NCBI GenBank assembly: GCA_027943335.1
Contig: BSBK01000968.1
Location: forward strand, 1 to 64,000
DNA: 64,000 nt
Direction: 5' to 3'
From: Chamaecyparis obtusa
Taxonomy: Eukaryota; Streptophyta; Pinopsida; Cupressales; Cupressaceae
In this document: in pieces, positions 1 through 11,769 of the stretch
Layout of the letters: each line of letters starts with the position of its first letter
Position numbering within the stretch: position 1 is the first letter of the stretch
Program-made: the position numbers and the translations under genes
The notes under the pieces: model-generated
Databases searched by the model: none
What the model saw: only the letters and a program-made list of their open reading frames with translations
Told to the model about the DNA's origin: nothing

Positions 1-50
1 ATAACATGTACATGTACATATCACAAACTTTAAATAAAGATAAATCTATA

Positions 51-290
51 TAATTATATATACACATGTGCATATATATACACATATACATGTGTATATA
101 TATGCATATATACATGTGTATATATATATATACATATACATGTGTGTATATATATATATATACTATATTATATATTATATATATATATATATAATATATA
201 TATATATATATACAATGTATATATGCATATATACACATGTATATATATGCATATACAATGTGTATATATACATATATACCATTTATGCAT
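51..290. repeat. TA/CATG-rich low-complexity repeat
   Basis: Alternating purine-pyrimidine run built from TATA blocks interspersed with ACATGTGTATA units. It opens in every frame as Tyr/Ile-rich nonsense, which is not a protein. Nothing else is visible in this stretch. Confidence 0.9.
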
Positions 291-382
291 CTATCCAAAA
301 CTGGAAATAAATAAAAACAAACAATAAAAAACCTCAAAAACATGTTTGATATTTCGGAAGCCATTTCACTATTCCATTGTTT

Positions 383-622
383 CACTATCGTCGAAAGTGA
401 CAGTGAAACTTCACTTTCGGTGGATATAAACTTCCGCCAAAACAAACCCTAACACATGACTTTCGATCGAAAGTGAACACTAAATGACTTTCGATCGAAA
501 GTCCCTTAGTAACTTTCAATCAAAAGTTACTTACGATCGAAAGTTCTTTGTTTACAAACTTTCGATTGTATGTTTAGTACTTTCAATCGAAAGTTGAAGC
601 TAGTTTCTATCGAAAGTGGATA
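383..622. repeat. Array of ACTTTCGATCGAAAGT palindromes
   Basis: About eight copies, exact or decayed, of a 16-18 bp palindrome lie within 240 bp. The best is a perfect 18-bp palindrome at 486-503 (GACTTTCGATCGAAAGTC); others are near 389, 458, 511, 529, 557, 578 and 607. Spacing is irregular (roughly 18-45 bp) and the intervening sequence is not conserved, so this is a motif array rather than a simple tandem satellite. No coding frame is associated. Confidence 0.85.
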
Positions 623-2367
623 AATATTATTTTTCTGAAAACATTTTTCAGGATGGATTCCTTCCTCTGAAAAATTGTAACCCAGTATTGTGGGTTCACC
701 CAAACCTTCTTGAAAAAATCCAAATCCACCTCGGCACACTGCAGCCAATGAAACTTAGCACGTCAGCATATCGACCAGCTTGGACCCACTTTGACTTTCT
801 TTTCTTTAAGTCACTCAGTGAATACGTGACTGAAGACCTTTCTCTATGTTGCGAAGAACTTCTCTTAACCCTGGTTCAGTCAAGCAACTATGCGAACAAT
901 GCAGTCGCTGAATAACTTAATCTTTTGTTGACCTTGGTTAAATCAAGTGAACACCAGAAATCCTTTAGTCACTGAGTCACTTAATACACTTTAAAACCTG
1001 GGCCCATTTTCCACATGTCACTCTCCTATTCACTCTGACCGCCCCATCAGCAAAGACCTCAGTAGCCTTTCTGACAACGACCCACTGTAACCAAGATTCA
1101 ATGCAACGGCAGGAACATGATCTTATAGCCCTCAAATATTCCTTCTGATCATGCGCCCACCGTTGATCTTATTAAGCTGGGACTCTCTAAAAAATGGACC
1201 CACTACAAACCCCATCATCACTATGGTGGACCAATCACATTCAAGCAACATTAGCAAATGAGGACCCACCTGACAGAGCCTCTGCCATAAAGCAAGATCG
1301 ACGGTTGACACATAATCTCATGGCTCTAACACAAGCCATGAGATCATGCGCCAGCCGTAGGATTAAAAGGGATAGAACTCTCTAGGCCTGCTCTGACAAC
1401 CTTTACAAATCACCACCCTTGACCAATGAAAATCCTCCATGTAGGACGATGTGGCAGTGGACCCACTAAAGCTTTGAAGTGCTGCATACTTGGAAGATCC
1501 AACGATCGGTGTAAGATCACATGTTTCAGAAAGGGGCTATGTGAAGATACGCTAGCCATTGATCTTCTTAGCTAGGACCCCCCGCAAGTCTGAGAGCGTC
1601 AAAACATTTAGTGATTATGCAACTAAAGAAGGGTTAACTATTTGCTGAGTCGCTAGTTGGAAAAAGTAACCACCAAACATTTAGCAAATGAGAGAACCAC
1701 TGCAGTCACCAGTTCGTTGAAAGGGAAAGCTAACCACCCCGAAGACTTAGAGAACTTGCAACCAGTCAATAGAATAAAGCACACATGGGTATTGATGGAA
1801 CTTAAGTGGCTGAAAAAGTAACATGAAAATAGAAGATGGCCTAGGGCTTCTTAGGGTTTTTTAGCACAATGGCTACATTTATGAATTTTTGAACTGCAGA
1901 CTAGGGGATAGAAAGAATTGCAGAGGCTAGGAACCAGACATAAATTCATGAAAATTTTAGGGATGCTTAGCAGGATTAAATGTAGACCTTGGAAAATAAA
2001 TTTAGCCAAATTTGTATAAGACTAGAAAATTTGGGTACACTTACAATTGACCCTAATTTTTCTTCTTGGAAGATGGGCTTGTAGCTAGTAACCAACACAC
2101 TTATCCATTTATTCAACAATTGTTTAATTAGTGTTCTATAAACATTGTTGGATTCCCTTGATGTTTTGGGTTTGGCCCTATCAATATTGTTGGCTTTCCT
2201 AATTTCTCTTGCTAATACTTTCCCTTGCAGTAGTAACCAATTTTAATGGGCAATAAGCAATCAGTAGCTAATAGCCATTGGTGAGGGTTCCCAATCAGAT
2301 TTAGTCACAAGTATCATTGTCACTACAATGAAAGTCCACCATTTGGAACCATTAAGATAACAAATAA
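623..2367. other. Non-coding flank of element A
   Basis: No protein family is recognisable in any frame. Short open frames at 616-915 and 1194-1385 have no domain signature. The stretch holds weak ~200-bp repeats (listed separately) and otherwise unremarkable sequence up to the left LTR of the chromovirus. Confidence 0.6.
1090..1610. repeat. Degenerate ~200-bp tandem repeat, about three copies
   Basis: Three spaced segments share the same order of words: a GATCCAACGG-like block, an ACATGATCT-like block, then ATCATGCGCC-ACCGTTGATCTTATTAAGC. The anchor CGCC(A/C)(A/G)CCGT starts near 1147, 1350 and 1549 (the last as CGCTAGCCAT), giving a period of about 200 bp. Divergence is high, so this is an old duplication. 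Confidence 0.45.
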
Positions 2368-2372
2368 ATTAA

Positions 2373-3924
2373 TGGAGTGGAGTCCCAATCTATACCAAAA
2401 AAGAACACCAAGAGGTCCCCAATACCCCTTCTTCAACATACAAATTAGGATTCTATCAAGAGTTCCCAAAACCCACAAGACAAGATTGATTCTTCAAGTC
2501 AATCTTCTACATCCTTATAGTATTAACTCACACAACCCAACCCTACCAATCCAGGGATGAAACTAGGGTTTATTCAAGTCTGAATATCAATTCCTAATGA
2601 AATGGAACACCAATCCTACACCAAGAAAACTGAGAACACCATTTAGACACCAAATCCCACTATAGGGCTACAAGGAGAAAAACCTCTCTTCTTGAGGGAA
2701 ACCCACTTGGAACTACACCAAACTAGGTCTTAACCACCCTCAAAGGTTTCAATCAACCTAACAATAGTACTCACCAAGTTTGGACCCTTGACCAATCTCC
2801 AAACTCCTACTGTCCTCAAATCTCTCCTAGGCCTAATAGGGCTAATGGGTCAAATTAACAAAGGAAGTGTTGAAATCCTTGCCACCTTCCAATCCAAATT
2901 ATTGGAACACTTGTAAGATAGCATAAAACTACTAAATCCAAAATATTTAGATCACCATTCCATCCCTGGGCCGAGTTGTGCCTCAAAACATAATTCTGGA
3001 CAGTCACATAAAGATGCCTGTCCAAAGGGTTTAATGTTTCTTCCCATATCCATTGATCTCCCAATCTAAGACCTCAAAAATCCTATAGTAAAATCCTCCC
3101 TCCTTTCCTTCCACCAAGTTTCAAAAATTTCCCATGGTGGAGTCTCCTGGAAATAGGAATTTTGTTTTGAAACCCTAGGTCGGTTTCCTACAATCCGTGA
3201 ACACGCAAAATGTTATAACTTTCATTCCTGGTCTGTTTAAAACCTCAATTTAATTGAAAATCACTCATGAGACACAAAACTAACTTCCACATTGATTCAA
3301 TGGCACATGTGTGACCATACAAGTTGGTACAATTCAAAACACAGTCTATTTCTCTAGAAATCAATGAATTTTTTTATTGAAATCAGTTATCAAAACTTCT
3401 GCAAAATTTCCAACTTCTTCCAACTCTCTTGGATCAAATTTTTGAAAATGTTTATACATTCCTCAATCAGTTCCAACCAAGTGAGATGGTGTATAACTGA
3501 TGAGATTAAAAAATGACAACTTTTCAAAAGTTGCACATTACAACATTGACAACATTTTAAAACTTGTCGGCTTTAGTTCTATCACGGTAAAAATGCGATA
3601 ACTTCCTTTGTACATGCCATATAGACATGTGCTCTTAGGTGATTCTTCTATAGAAATCATAGTATCTAAGTTCAAGAGTGCAAGCTTTGAACTTACTTCT
3701 AGCAATGTCGCAAAAAAAAACCTATCTTCCTGTCTATTCTAGCCTTTTCTAATCAAATTGTCCAACAACTGGCTAAGGTAGACAACTAGGCTTATAACAC
3801 TACCTATTTTCACCTTGCATTAAAAAATAAGACTTTATTACATCATTGGATTCAAGATCCAATTAGTATCCTAAACCCTTCCCATTAATCCTTCATCAAT
3901 GAGTTTGAGGGTGCTTCTGCACCA
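2373..3924 (-). repeat. 3' LTR of element A
   Basis: On the plus strand it starts TGGAGTGGAGTCCC and ends GCTTCTGCACCA, i.e. TG...CA ends. It aligns throughout with 12872-14411, including shared passages such as CCTCCTAGGCCTAATAGGGC-like and GACTTTATTACATCATTGG-like text, with frequent single-base differences. The last 40 bases overlap the end of the chromodomain frame. Confidence 0.9.
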
Positions 3925-4490
3925 TACTCCTGGGGTGCACTGATCTTAAGTCCTCTTGAGATGAGGTCCTGCAAGGTTGAGCCATGCTTCAAAATCTCCA
4001 TTTCATCCATGCACACTAATTCTTCCTCTAGGCTTGCTTGCCATTTCACCAAGTACTTCTTGTAGACATTCTTCCTGGACCTCTTGATGACCTTTGTGTC
4101 TAAGATCTTCTCAAGCTTTCTTGGTTCATGAGGAGGTATTCCTGTAGAAAATTCTTCGAGTTCCTCTACTTGCACATCTAATCCTACATTTACATCACCT
4201 TTGTAAGGGGTTAGATCAGAAATATTGAAAATAGAGGAGGTACCAAGATTGGATGGTAATTGAATCTCATATGCATTCAGTCCATGTTTCTTCAAGATTA
4301 GATAGGGTCCAATCTTCTTCATGAGAAACTTAGTGTGCTTTCCCTTAGGAAACCTTTCCTTCTTCAAGTGTTCCCACAACAAGTCTCCAACCTGTAACTG
4401 TACATCCCTCCTATGCTTATCTTTGGCTTGCTTGTATTTCTCTACACTTTTCTCAAGTGCTAACCTGACTGAACCATGTATCTCCTTCAT
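3885..4490 (-). CDS. Integrase C-terminus with GPY/F module and chromodomain, element A
   Basis: This open stretch of about 200 residues is the last part of Pol. Residues 60-105 form a GPY/F module (KKIGPYLILKKHGLNAYEI). Residues 130-185 form a chromodomain: KVIKRSRKNVYKKYLVKW, then a loop and MDEMEILKHG. The aromatic residue normally seen in the ATWE position is absent (LVCMDE), so the methyl-lysine cage looks incomplete. In chromoviruses this domain steers integration to particular chromatin. The frame ends 40 bases inside the 3' LTR. It is open but is only the tail of a polyprotein interrupted upstream. Confidence 0.85.
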   Translation of the reverse strand: MKEIHGSVRLALEKSVEKYKQAKDKHRRDVQLQVGDLLWEHLKKERFPKGKHTKFLMKKIGPYLILKKHGLNAYEIQLPSNLGTSSIFNISDLTPYKGDVNVGLDVQVEELEEFSTGIPPHEPRKLEKILDTKVIKRSRKNVYKKYLVKWQASLEEELVCMDEMEILKHGSTLQDLISRGLKISAPQEYGAEAPSNSLMKD

Positions 4491-4514
4491 GCTCTCTGCA
4501 AATTCTTCACCATG

Positions 4515-5391
4515 AGCACTGATTGGAGATCTCTAAGTTCCAAGATACCTCTTGGAATTTTTCCATATACAATCTAAAAAGGACTTTTCCCTGTGCTTCT
4601 ATTGACTGAGTCCTTGAAAGCAAACTTTGCTTGTGGTAGGACTGAATCCCACTTGTCTCCATATTGCTTTGTCAGGCATCTAAGTAGATTTCCAAGGGAC
4701 TTGTTGACAACCTCTATCTACCCATCTATTTGTGGATGATAGGACAAGCTAAAACTCAAATTAGTCCCTAACCTTTTCCATAGGGTTCTCCAAAAGTGAC
4801 CGACAAACTTCACATCTCTGTCTGATAGTATGGTTTGGGGTAAACCATGAATCCTCACAATTTCCTTGAAGAACAAATTGGCAATGGATGATGCGTATTT
4901 GTGCTCTTACAAGGGATAAAGTGGGCCATCTTACTGAATCTTTCCACTACAACATATATGCTATCATATCCCTTTTGTGTTCTAGGCAAACCCATCACAA
5001 AATCCATGCTGCAACTCTCCCAAGGCCTTTTAGGCATAGGTAGGGGTTGATAGAACCCTCCATTTTTAGATGCACCCTTGGCCCTTTGAAAAATAGTACA
5101 TGTCTCCACAATCTTCCTCACTTTAGTCTGAAGTTTGGGCCAATGATAAAACCTTCTCACCTATTCCAAGGTCTTGTCTAATCCAAAATGTCCTCCCATG
5201 CTACTTGCATGCTTCTCCCTGATGACATTCTCTCTCATGGAGCACTTGGGAATACACAATTGATGTCCTTTGAACAATAGGCCATCTTGGATTAAATATT
5301 CTACATATTCTACATGGTAGGCTTTAGAAAAATCATAACACACCTTGTAGATATATTTGAAATCCTCATCATCCTTGTACATGTCTTTCAA
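4515..5391 (-). pseudogene. Integrase catalytic region of element A
   Basis: The zinc-binding part is at 5085-5215: the two histidines of HHCC are visible in EKHA and GGHFG, but the second cysteine is Phe (TCTIFQRAKG). The core shows the first Asp in SCSMDFVMGLPRTQKG, the second in ILSDRDVKF (about 4830), and Glu in IEVVNKSLG. The Gln before that Glu (DGQ) is a TAG stop. Integrase inserts cDNA into chromatin. At least two nonsense codons separate the parts. Confidence 0.85.
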
Positions 5392-5493
5392 TGAGTTTAT
5401 CCCTACACTTTGAAGTTGGATTTGTTACACAACTAAAGATCTTTGGCTCAAAGGATCTACCACCTTATTGGAAAATCCCTTCTTGTGTTTCAT

Positions 5494-6262
5494 TTAAAAG
5501 GTGTAGGCTTGTATTGACTTCACCCACTTCATGTGCTTGTGGCTTAGTTTCTCTTGGCTATTCAAGAAAATCAAGGCTTGGTTGTCTGTGAAGACAAAAA
5601 ATTCTCTAGGTAGGAGGTAGTGCCTCCATTTCTTCAATGATTGGACTAAGACATATATTTCCAAATCATAAGAGGAGTATTTCCTCTTTACTTCATTCAG
5701 TTTCTCACTGAAAAAGGCCATCGACCTACCTTCTTGGCTCAAGATAGCTCCTATGGCTAGGTTTAATGCATCACATTCAATAGTGAAATTTTTTTGAAAA
5801 TCAGGGAACACAAGTATAGGATTTTTCATTACCTTTTTCTTTAGCATTTGAAAGGCTTCCTCTGCCACTTTGTTCCACACAAATTTACATTTCTGCCCAC
5901 CTTTTATGGTTTCAAGGATTGGTGCACACAATTGACTAAAATTCCTGATGAATTTCCTATAAAAGGATGCAAGCCCATGAAAGCTTCTTACTTCAGTCAT
6001 TGTCCTTAGAGAAGGCCAACTTAGGATGGCTTCTACCTTCTTAGGTTCCATCTTAATGTTCCTTCTTGCAATCACAAATCCCAAATAGACAAGTTCTTCT
6101 TACATGAAAACACATTTATCCAAATTTATAAAGAGTTTTTCTTCATGCAACCTCTTCAAGACCAAATCAAGGTGTTCCAAATGTTCCTCCTTACTCTTGT
6201 TGAAGATAAGGATGTCATCAACGAAGACTATAACAAATTTCCTAAGGAATCACTTAAGCACT
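5494..6262 (-). pseudogene. RT C-terminal half and RNase H of element A
   Basis: This continues the RT after the nested insert: FVIVFVDDILIFNKSKEEH (FVDD is the catalytic YxDD box), then EELVYLGFVIARRNIKMEPKKVE after a TAA. The connection EVRSFHGLASFYRKFIRNFS leads into RNase H with FTIECDALNLAIGAILSQ (first catalytic Asp), AFFSEKLNEVKRKYSSYDLEI and FVFTDNQALIFL. Order and spacing are standard for chromoviruses. Stops at about 6100 and near 6250 break it. Confidence 0.9.
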
Positions 6263-9200
6263 TGTAACGCCCCGCCAGGGGACCCAAAAGAAAACACTAA
6301 AATTATACTAAGTTATGCAACACATTTTTTTTTGTTTACTAAAGTTTACAAACACATTGAACATAGTAACACAATGATATACAAACATGAGTTTTGAATA
6401 AAACATATCATTTCATTCTCATTCTCAAGGGTCCCTGACGTAGAATTACGTTATCTAACTAACACTACACTAACATGATTAATGCTTAAGAACTCTTAAG
6501 TACATAGTAAAATTAAATACATCTCTTAATCAATATTACATTACAACACAAGATCACCTACATCCGCTACACATGTCGTAGGGTATGCGGTGGTATTTAA
6601 TACAGTTACAAGTATCCAAATACATCATGGATCCACGTAGGGATCATTACTAATCAAGTGAAACCTCCTATAAGTACAACATAATAACTTCTAACAACTG
6701 GGTACATAAATCTGCAACAAAGAGATAGACTGATCCAAGTGTACAATCAAGTGATGAAGGGTAGTCCGCAACTGTCTCAATGGAGAAGTACACTACCTCC
6801 CAACCATGTGGAACCCAGAGGTCGACCCCACCGTGCTAGGGAGATAGTACCAGGCCCACACACACACTAAGGACCAATCCCCAATCCACATCTAGGAGAA
6901 TATATCTAATACAAGAGGGTATACGGGTTACCAGAGGCATTGACCTACGTAGGATATCTACGGTGTGAGTAGGAAGGTGTCATCACGTAGATCCACCCTT
7001 GAGTTTAGTCCTGAAGGTTCCTCACTGAACCGACGGCACTCAAGTGATCATACGTGGCATCGATATCTCTCATGAAGACAAGTATATCGATGATGCATCT
7101 AGCATCCTCCCGCATCCATCCTTAGTCTTAACTAGCACTCAAGGCATGGGCGAGGTATTTCAAATTATCTTTTTTTAATGTTATCCTGACTAAATCAATT
7201 TTTATAATGTTATCACTAGAATTAATAAACTTGACAATGGATGATCCGTCAGCCACTTGCGGGCCTCGGCGATCCATTGCAAGCCACCCCCTACACCACA
7301 ACTAGATAACCTACCCTAGTTTCACAACAATACCCATCCTGGTTGTGGCCACTTATGACATATTAAGATCCAATAACCAAATAAACAATTAAAGTAAATC
7401 TCATTTCAAAACATAAATCCACTTGGCCACTAATCCAAATTTTAACCCACCAGGAGGAAATAATAACAGGGATCAGTTTGACCATCCCATCAAGGTCTCA
7501 CATTGACCTTAATCCAAAACAAACAAATGAAGATAGAATCCACATTGCACCATAAACACAATCAACAAACAAATAACTGATAACCACAACAAGTACCCGA
7601 CCTCTGGATTTTATCCCCCTATTCGGTTATCTAATCCCGTATATAAATCAACTACATCAATAGTATACTTTCATGCACAAACAGTATACGCAAAGAGAAC
7701 ATCTTGCACAAGTAATTAACATGTCGTAAGATAAACCAAAACATAATGATCATAATAACAAGTAATTATTTTCTCACACTAGTTAATTACACTAATCAGA
7801 ATCTCCACGTCTATAGATTCATAACCATATTGTTATCATTCACTAATGCCTATAATGGTTTGATATAATGTCTTCGTTAACTTATAAAAGATGTCAATGT
7901 AACTATATCGATAATGAAAATAATGACTAAAGTTAAAGGACTCTAAGGTGATTATATTATACTCAGTAATTAATTCAAATATTAATTAAACAATAGCTCA
8001 TGAAGTATTAATTTTAGCTAAATCCTCTTAGTTAAATTAGATGGCAAATATAATACATTCTCTAATAATAATAAGGTGTCAATTGTTACACAAACATAAA
8101 CAAATCCAAAAGTGCATTACTCCAATGGATAACAAATTCAAATAATTAATTAAACACTTAATTTATTAGCTTATTCAAAAACATCTAAGCTAGCCAAATC
8201 TAAAGTCACCTAGGTTCCTAATCTACTTTCCACCTCATCTCCATAGTGGATAAAACAAACAATTTAAAATAAAGCAAATGGGTACAAGACCTAAGGTGGG
8301 CATCCATTGTCAAAGGGGGTTTAAACAAGGCAATAAATTAATAATCATGGCTAAGGAAAAACCCACGCCACCTTTCACATGGGCTGCTCACATAATAAAT
8401 AAGATATGGGAGGTACTTTGACCAACCCAAGGCAAAGAAGAAAGGATAAACAAGTGTCCTTCTTTCCCTAAAGAAAATCTGCAAGTAGGTGGTGCGCTTA
8501 GCAAGGTGGGGAGACACATTTAAGACAAAATGGAAGATGTCAGATTGCAATCCCCAAGCAAGGTACGCATGGGAGGTGGAGTAAAAAGGTCAATCAAATT
8601 TGCTAAGAGTTGGCAGGTCATTGAATAGTGGTAAAACATTTTTAAACCCTTTTAATTGTTTAAGTCTTATCCTCATGCATTAAGCCAACGTGGGGAGATG
8701 GATTTGGCAAAGATTTTAAATGCAAAACTTTTCAAAGACTCCCAACACCTGCACCTAATATCTTAGTGGGGCCCTCAACAAGTGGGGAAAGACATAAGAG
8801 GCCCTAAAAGCAAGTTATAATAATATTAAGAGGAAAACATAATAAAAAACTCATAGATATTTTAGGGAATCATAGAGAATATACTCTGTGTAAGACTTGG
8901 GAAAAATAAGAGTCTCCATATATTTTCTAGAATGTATGTTTGCTCCCAGTTTTTAAGTTTTTATTGTGCTTGTTTCTCATTTCCATAAGGACTTAGTAAA
9001 TTTGTCATCTGTGTGATGAAGTATAGTTTCCAAATTTGTTTCCAAAACAATATATAGGATTCTTGATTCAAAATGATATATACTTAGATGATAAATTTAA
9101 TGAATAAATGGCAAATAAATGGTTCTAAAAATAGTGGTTTTCATGGAGATTATGAAGCATCAACTCTCTTGTTTTCCAATATAGTTTTCATCTATTGTTG

Positions 9201-10529
9201 AATTGAGAAGGTTTACAAATTGAAACAATGAAATCTCACAATGAAAACTATAATTCTGATTATTTCTTTTCCTCACTCCACATTTAGAGAAGGTAAATAT
9301 GCTCTCTTACTAATGGAAATTTGCAACTAACATGACAACATACTATGGGAGATTTGAAACCTACCTGATTCTCAAAGCAGGTTGATGAACTCAACTGTGA
9401 TTCCAATGTGCTCCACTAACTCAATCCTCCTCTTCTTGCTCTCTTCTTCTTCTCCAAGCTTTTTCTCTAAACTTTTATCTCCCAATCCTCATAACCAGTT
9501 TTTCCATCCTCTAAATTTAGCATACATATAACATAATAATGGCTCCCTTTTATCTTACTTCTTCCCAATCTATTAATTGCACTTCTCCTACTCCTAAGGT
9601 GACATGGAAAAAATCATTTTTATATTATTTTCTTAAATCTTTTCTTTCAATTTAGAATATGTCACACTCAAGATTTTTCCCTTTTTAAATTATAAAATAA
9701 TTGATATCCATAAACATATAAAAGATATATTTATCTAATTATGATACTTATAAAAATACACTTACTAATACATCAACATAATTTAAATAACTATCAGAGA
9801 TCATACATGAGATCTACAAGGTCAAAATGCAACACCGACATGGAACAAAACCTAAGACAATATCATGCTCAACTGGGAAAACATATATCGGATTCGTTCT
9901 ACCAGAACAAATTCGATTTAGGTAAGTCAAGTAAGGTCTCATCCGTGATTTTAGGATGGTTAGGTTAGGTTAGGAAATTGGTCTAGGTGCTAACTCCCTT
10001 TCTCCGCCATTGAGACATAATAATGGCACGCTCATCCTGTCAAGCCAGGGAAGTCGATGCCCGGTACCTGCAACCTGCATAAGAACCATTGCATGTACAT
10101 GTGCAAATATAACATACTATCAGACAATGGTAGGGATGGATAGGACGTGTGGACCCGACTAAATGTAGGTAACTACGCCTCCTCCTCTACCATACATGCA
10201 TGTCAACAGAAAAGAAAACATATATGATAACAAACATGATACCATACACATGCGGGTATGGGGTAAGTACCAAATATAATCATCATCTAATTACTTCAAT
10301 TTATACATGCATTTGAAACATCATGTAAAATCCATCATTACTAGATTTAACCATCACGTAAAGTTTTGTTTCAGGTTCAACATGACAATTAACATCCAAA
10401 CTATAACTGTTTAATCACACACCAAAATATAAATATAACATGTAATATATGTCTGATCTAATCAACCAAAATAAAATGGTGTCAAACTAAACATAGTATC
10501 AGCAAAAGTGAGATGCGAGGGGTACTACA
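6263..10529. mobile_element. 4,267-bp TG...CA insertion inside RT of element A (solo LTR or non-autonomous LTR element)
   Basis: The insert begins TGTAACGCCCCGCC and ends GGGGTACTACA and is flanked by identical GCACT at 6258-6262 and 10530-10534. Removing it rejoins the RT frame exactly between NEVL and FLRKF. TG...CA ends and a 5-bp duplication are LTR-retrotransposon hallmarks. I find no Gag, Pol or transposase frame and no internal copy of either terminus, so it is either a very long solo LTR or a gutted derivative. The interior is AT-rich and non-coding. Orientation is probably plus, because many plant LTRs begin TGTAACGCCC. Confidence 0.75.
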
Positions 10530-10534
10530 GCACT

Positions 10535-11019
10535 TCATTCACGAGCCTCATGAATGTGCTAGGGGCATTAGATAGGCCAAAGGGCATCACCCTCCATTCA
10601 TACAAGCCTTCATTGGTTTTAAAGGTTATCTTCCATTCATCACCATCCCTTATCCTGATCTAGTGATAGCCACTCTTCAAGTCCACCTTAGAATAGTATC
10701 TTGCACCTCCTAGGTGATCCAATAGGTCTTCTATTCTAGGCATAGGGAATCTATACCTAATTGTGATTCTATTTATGGCTCTAGAATCAGTGCACAATCT
10801 CCACGTGCCTTCTTTCTTGGGGGCTAGAAGGGAAGGTACTGCACAAGGGCTAAGGCTTTTAGTGATCAAACCCTTATCCAAGAGTTCTTTGATTTGTCTT
10901 GCCATCTCCTTATTTTGTTCAGGGGTCAACTTATATGCAGCCTTGTTGGGAAATGTTGCTCCTGGGATCAAGTCAATATTATGTCTTATATCCCTGATTG
11001 GTGGCAATTCATTTGGCAA
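10535..11019 (-). pseudogene. Reverse transcriptase, N-terminal half, element A
   Basis: The conserved start LPPIRDIRHNIDLIPGATFP, the WRLCTDSRAINRIT motif and the YSKVDLKSGYH motif are all present. A TAG stop (expected CAG) follows at about 10660. The frame then continues as [13 protein letters not shown] and [16 protein letters not shown] to NEVL, where the coding region is interrupted by the insertion at 6263-10529. The catalytic FVDD box lies on the far side of that insertion. The enzyme would synthesise cDNA in the cytoplasmic particle. Confidence 0.9.
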
Positions 11020-11043
11020 TTCATTGGTGACAATGTCTTTATA

Positions 11044-11577
11044 CTACTTTAGTAGGTCTGTAACTTCTTTAGGGCCTACTCTCCTCAAGGGATCTACATC
11101 CTTCTCAAACTTCTTGGGTCTGCCATGCTTTGGCAATAGGAATAGGGCATAACAAGGATCCTTATCCTCTTTCAAGGTTTTCAAAAACTCTTTCTCACCA
11201 ACAAATAGAAATTTTGAATCATTGTTTTCTTCTGAATTTTCAGATAGGGGTAAGAATGTTACCTTTTCTCCCTTATAGGTGATGGTGTAGGTGTTCAACC
11301 TCCCATCATGATGAGCTTCCACATCATACTGCCAGGGCCTTCCAAGGATTAAATGATAGGCATCCATAGGAACAATGTCACATAGCACCCAGTCCTTGTA
11401 TTTTCCAAGTTGGAATTCAACCCACGCTTTCTCTTCTATTACAGTGTGTTGTGTCTTGGTAAGCCATGACACCTTGTAGGGGTTTGGATTTTCTACCCTT
11501 CTCAACTTCAACTTCTTCACTGCTTCCTCAAACACCAGGTTATCAGTAGATTCACTGTCAATCACCAATCTGCACAC
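11044..11577 (-). pseudogene. Retroviral-type aspartic protease of element A
   Basis: The frame of about 177 residues matches chromoviral protease: N-terminal CRLVIDSESTDNLV, then NPYKVSWL, KYKDWVLCDIVPMDAYHLILGRPWQYD and a C-terminal linker. The family active site is D-S/G-G; here it reads D-S-E, so the catalytic-loop glycine is lost. It lies between Gag and RT, as expected for a Gag-Pol polyprotein. It would cleave the polyprotein, but the altered active site argues against activity. Confidence 0.85.
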
Positions 11578-11769
11578 TTTGCCTCCACACTTACATGTGG
11601 TTCTGAAAATACTCTTCCTCTATGGTGGTTCTTGAGTGCAAGGAGCCTTCAATAAGGTCCTCCTCATCATGAGTGCCTCTCCTTCTTCAGGTTACACATA
11701 AGAGCCAAGCCCATTATATCCTTGGTTGTCTTTGTCTCTGACTATGTTCTCCCTCCTCTTTGTCTGATT

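Noticed and set aside
383..622. The palindrome array as a CRISPR array
   Set aside because: Spacing and repeats are irregular, no cas genes are present, and the surrounding DNA is plant nuclear repeat sequence.
616..915. 99-codon frame after the palindrome array, and the opposite-strand frame 527-748
   Set aside because: No domain, biased composition or start context. The lengths are within expectation for random open frames.
9957..9976. TTAGG-TTAGG-TTAGG, resembling an insect-type telomere repeat
   Set aside because: Only three units. The plant telomere unit is TTTAGGG, so this is most likely chance within the nested insert.
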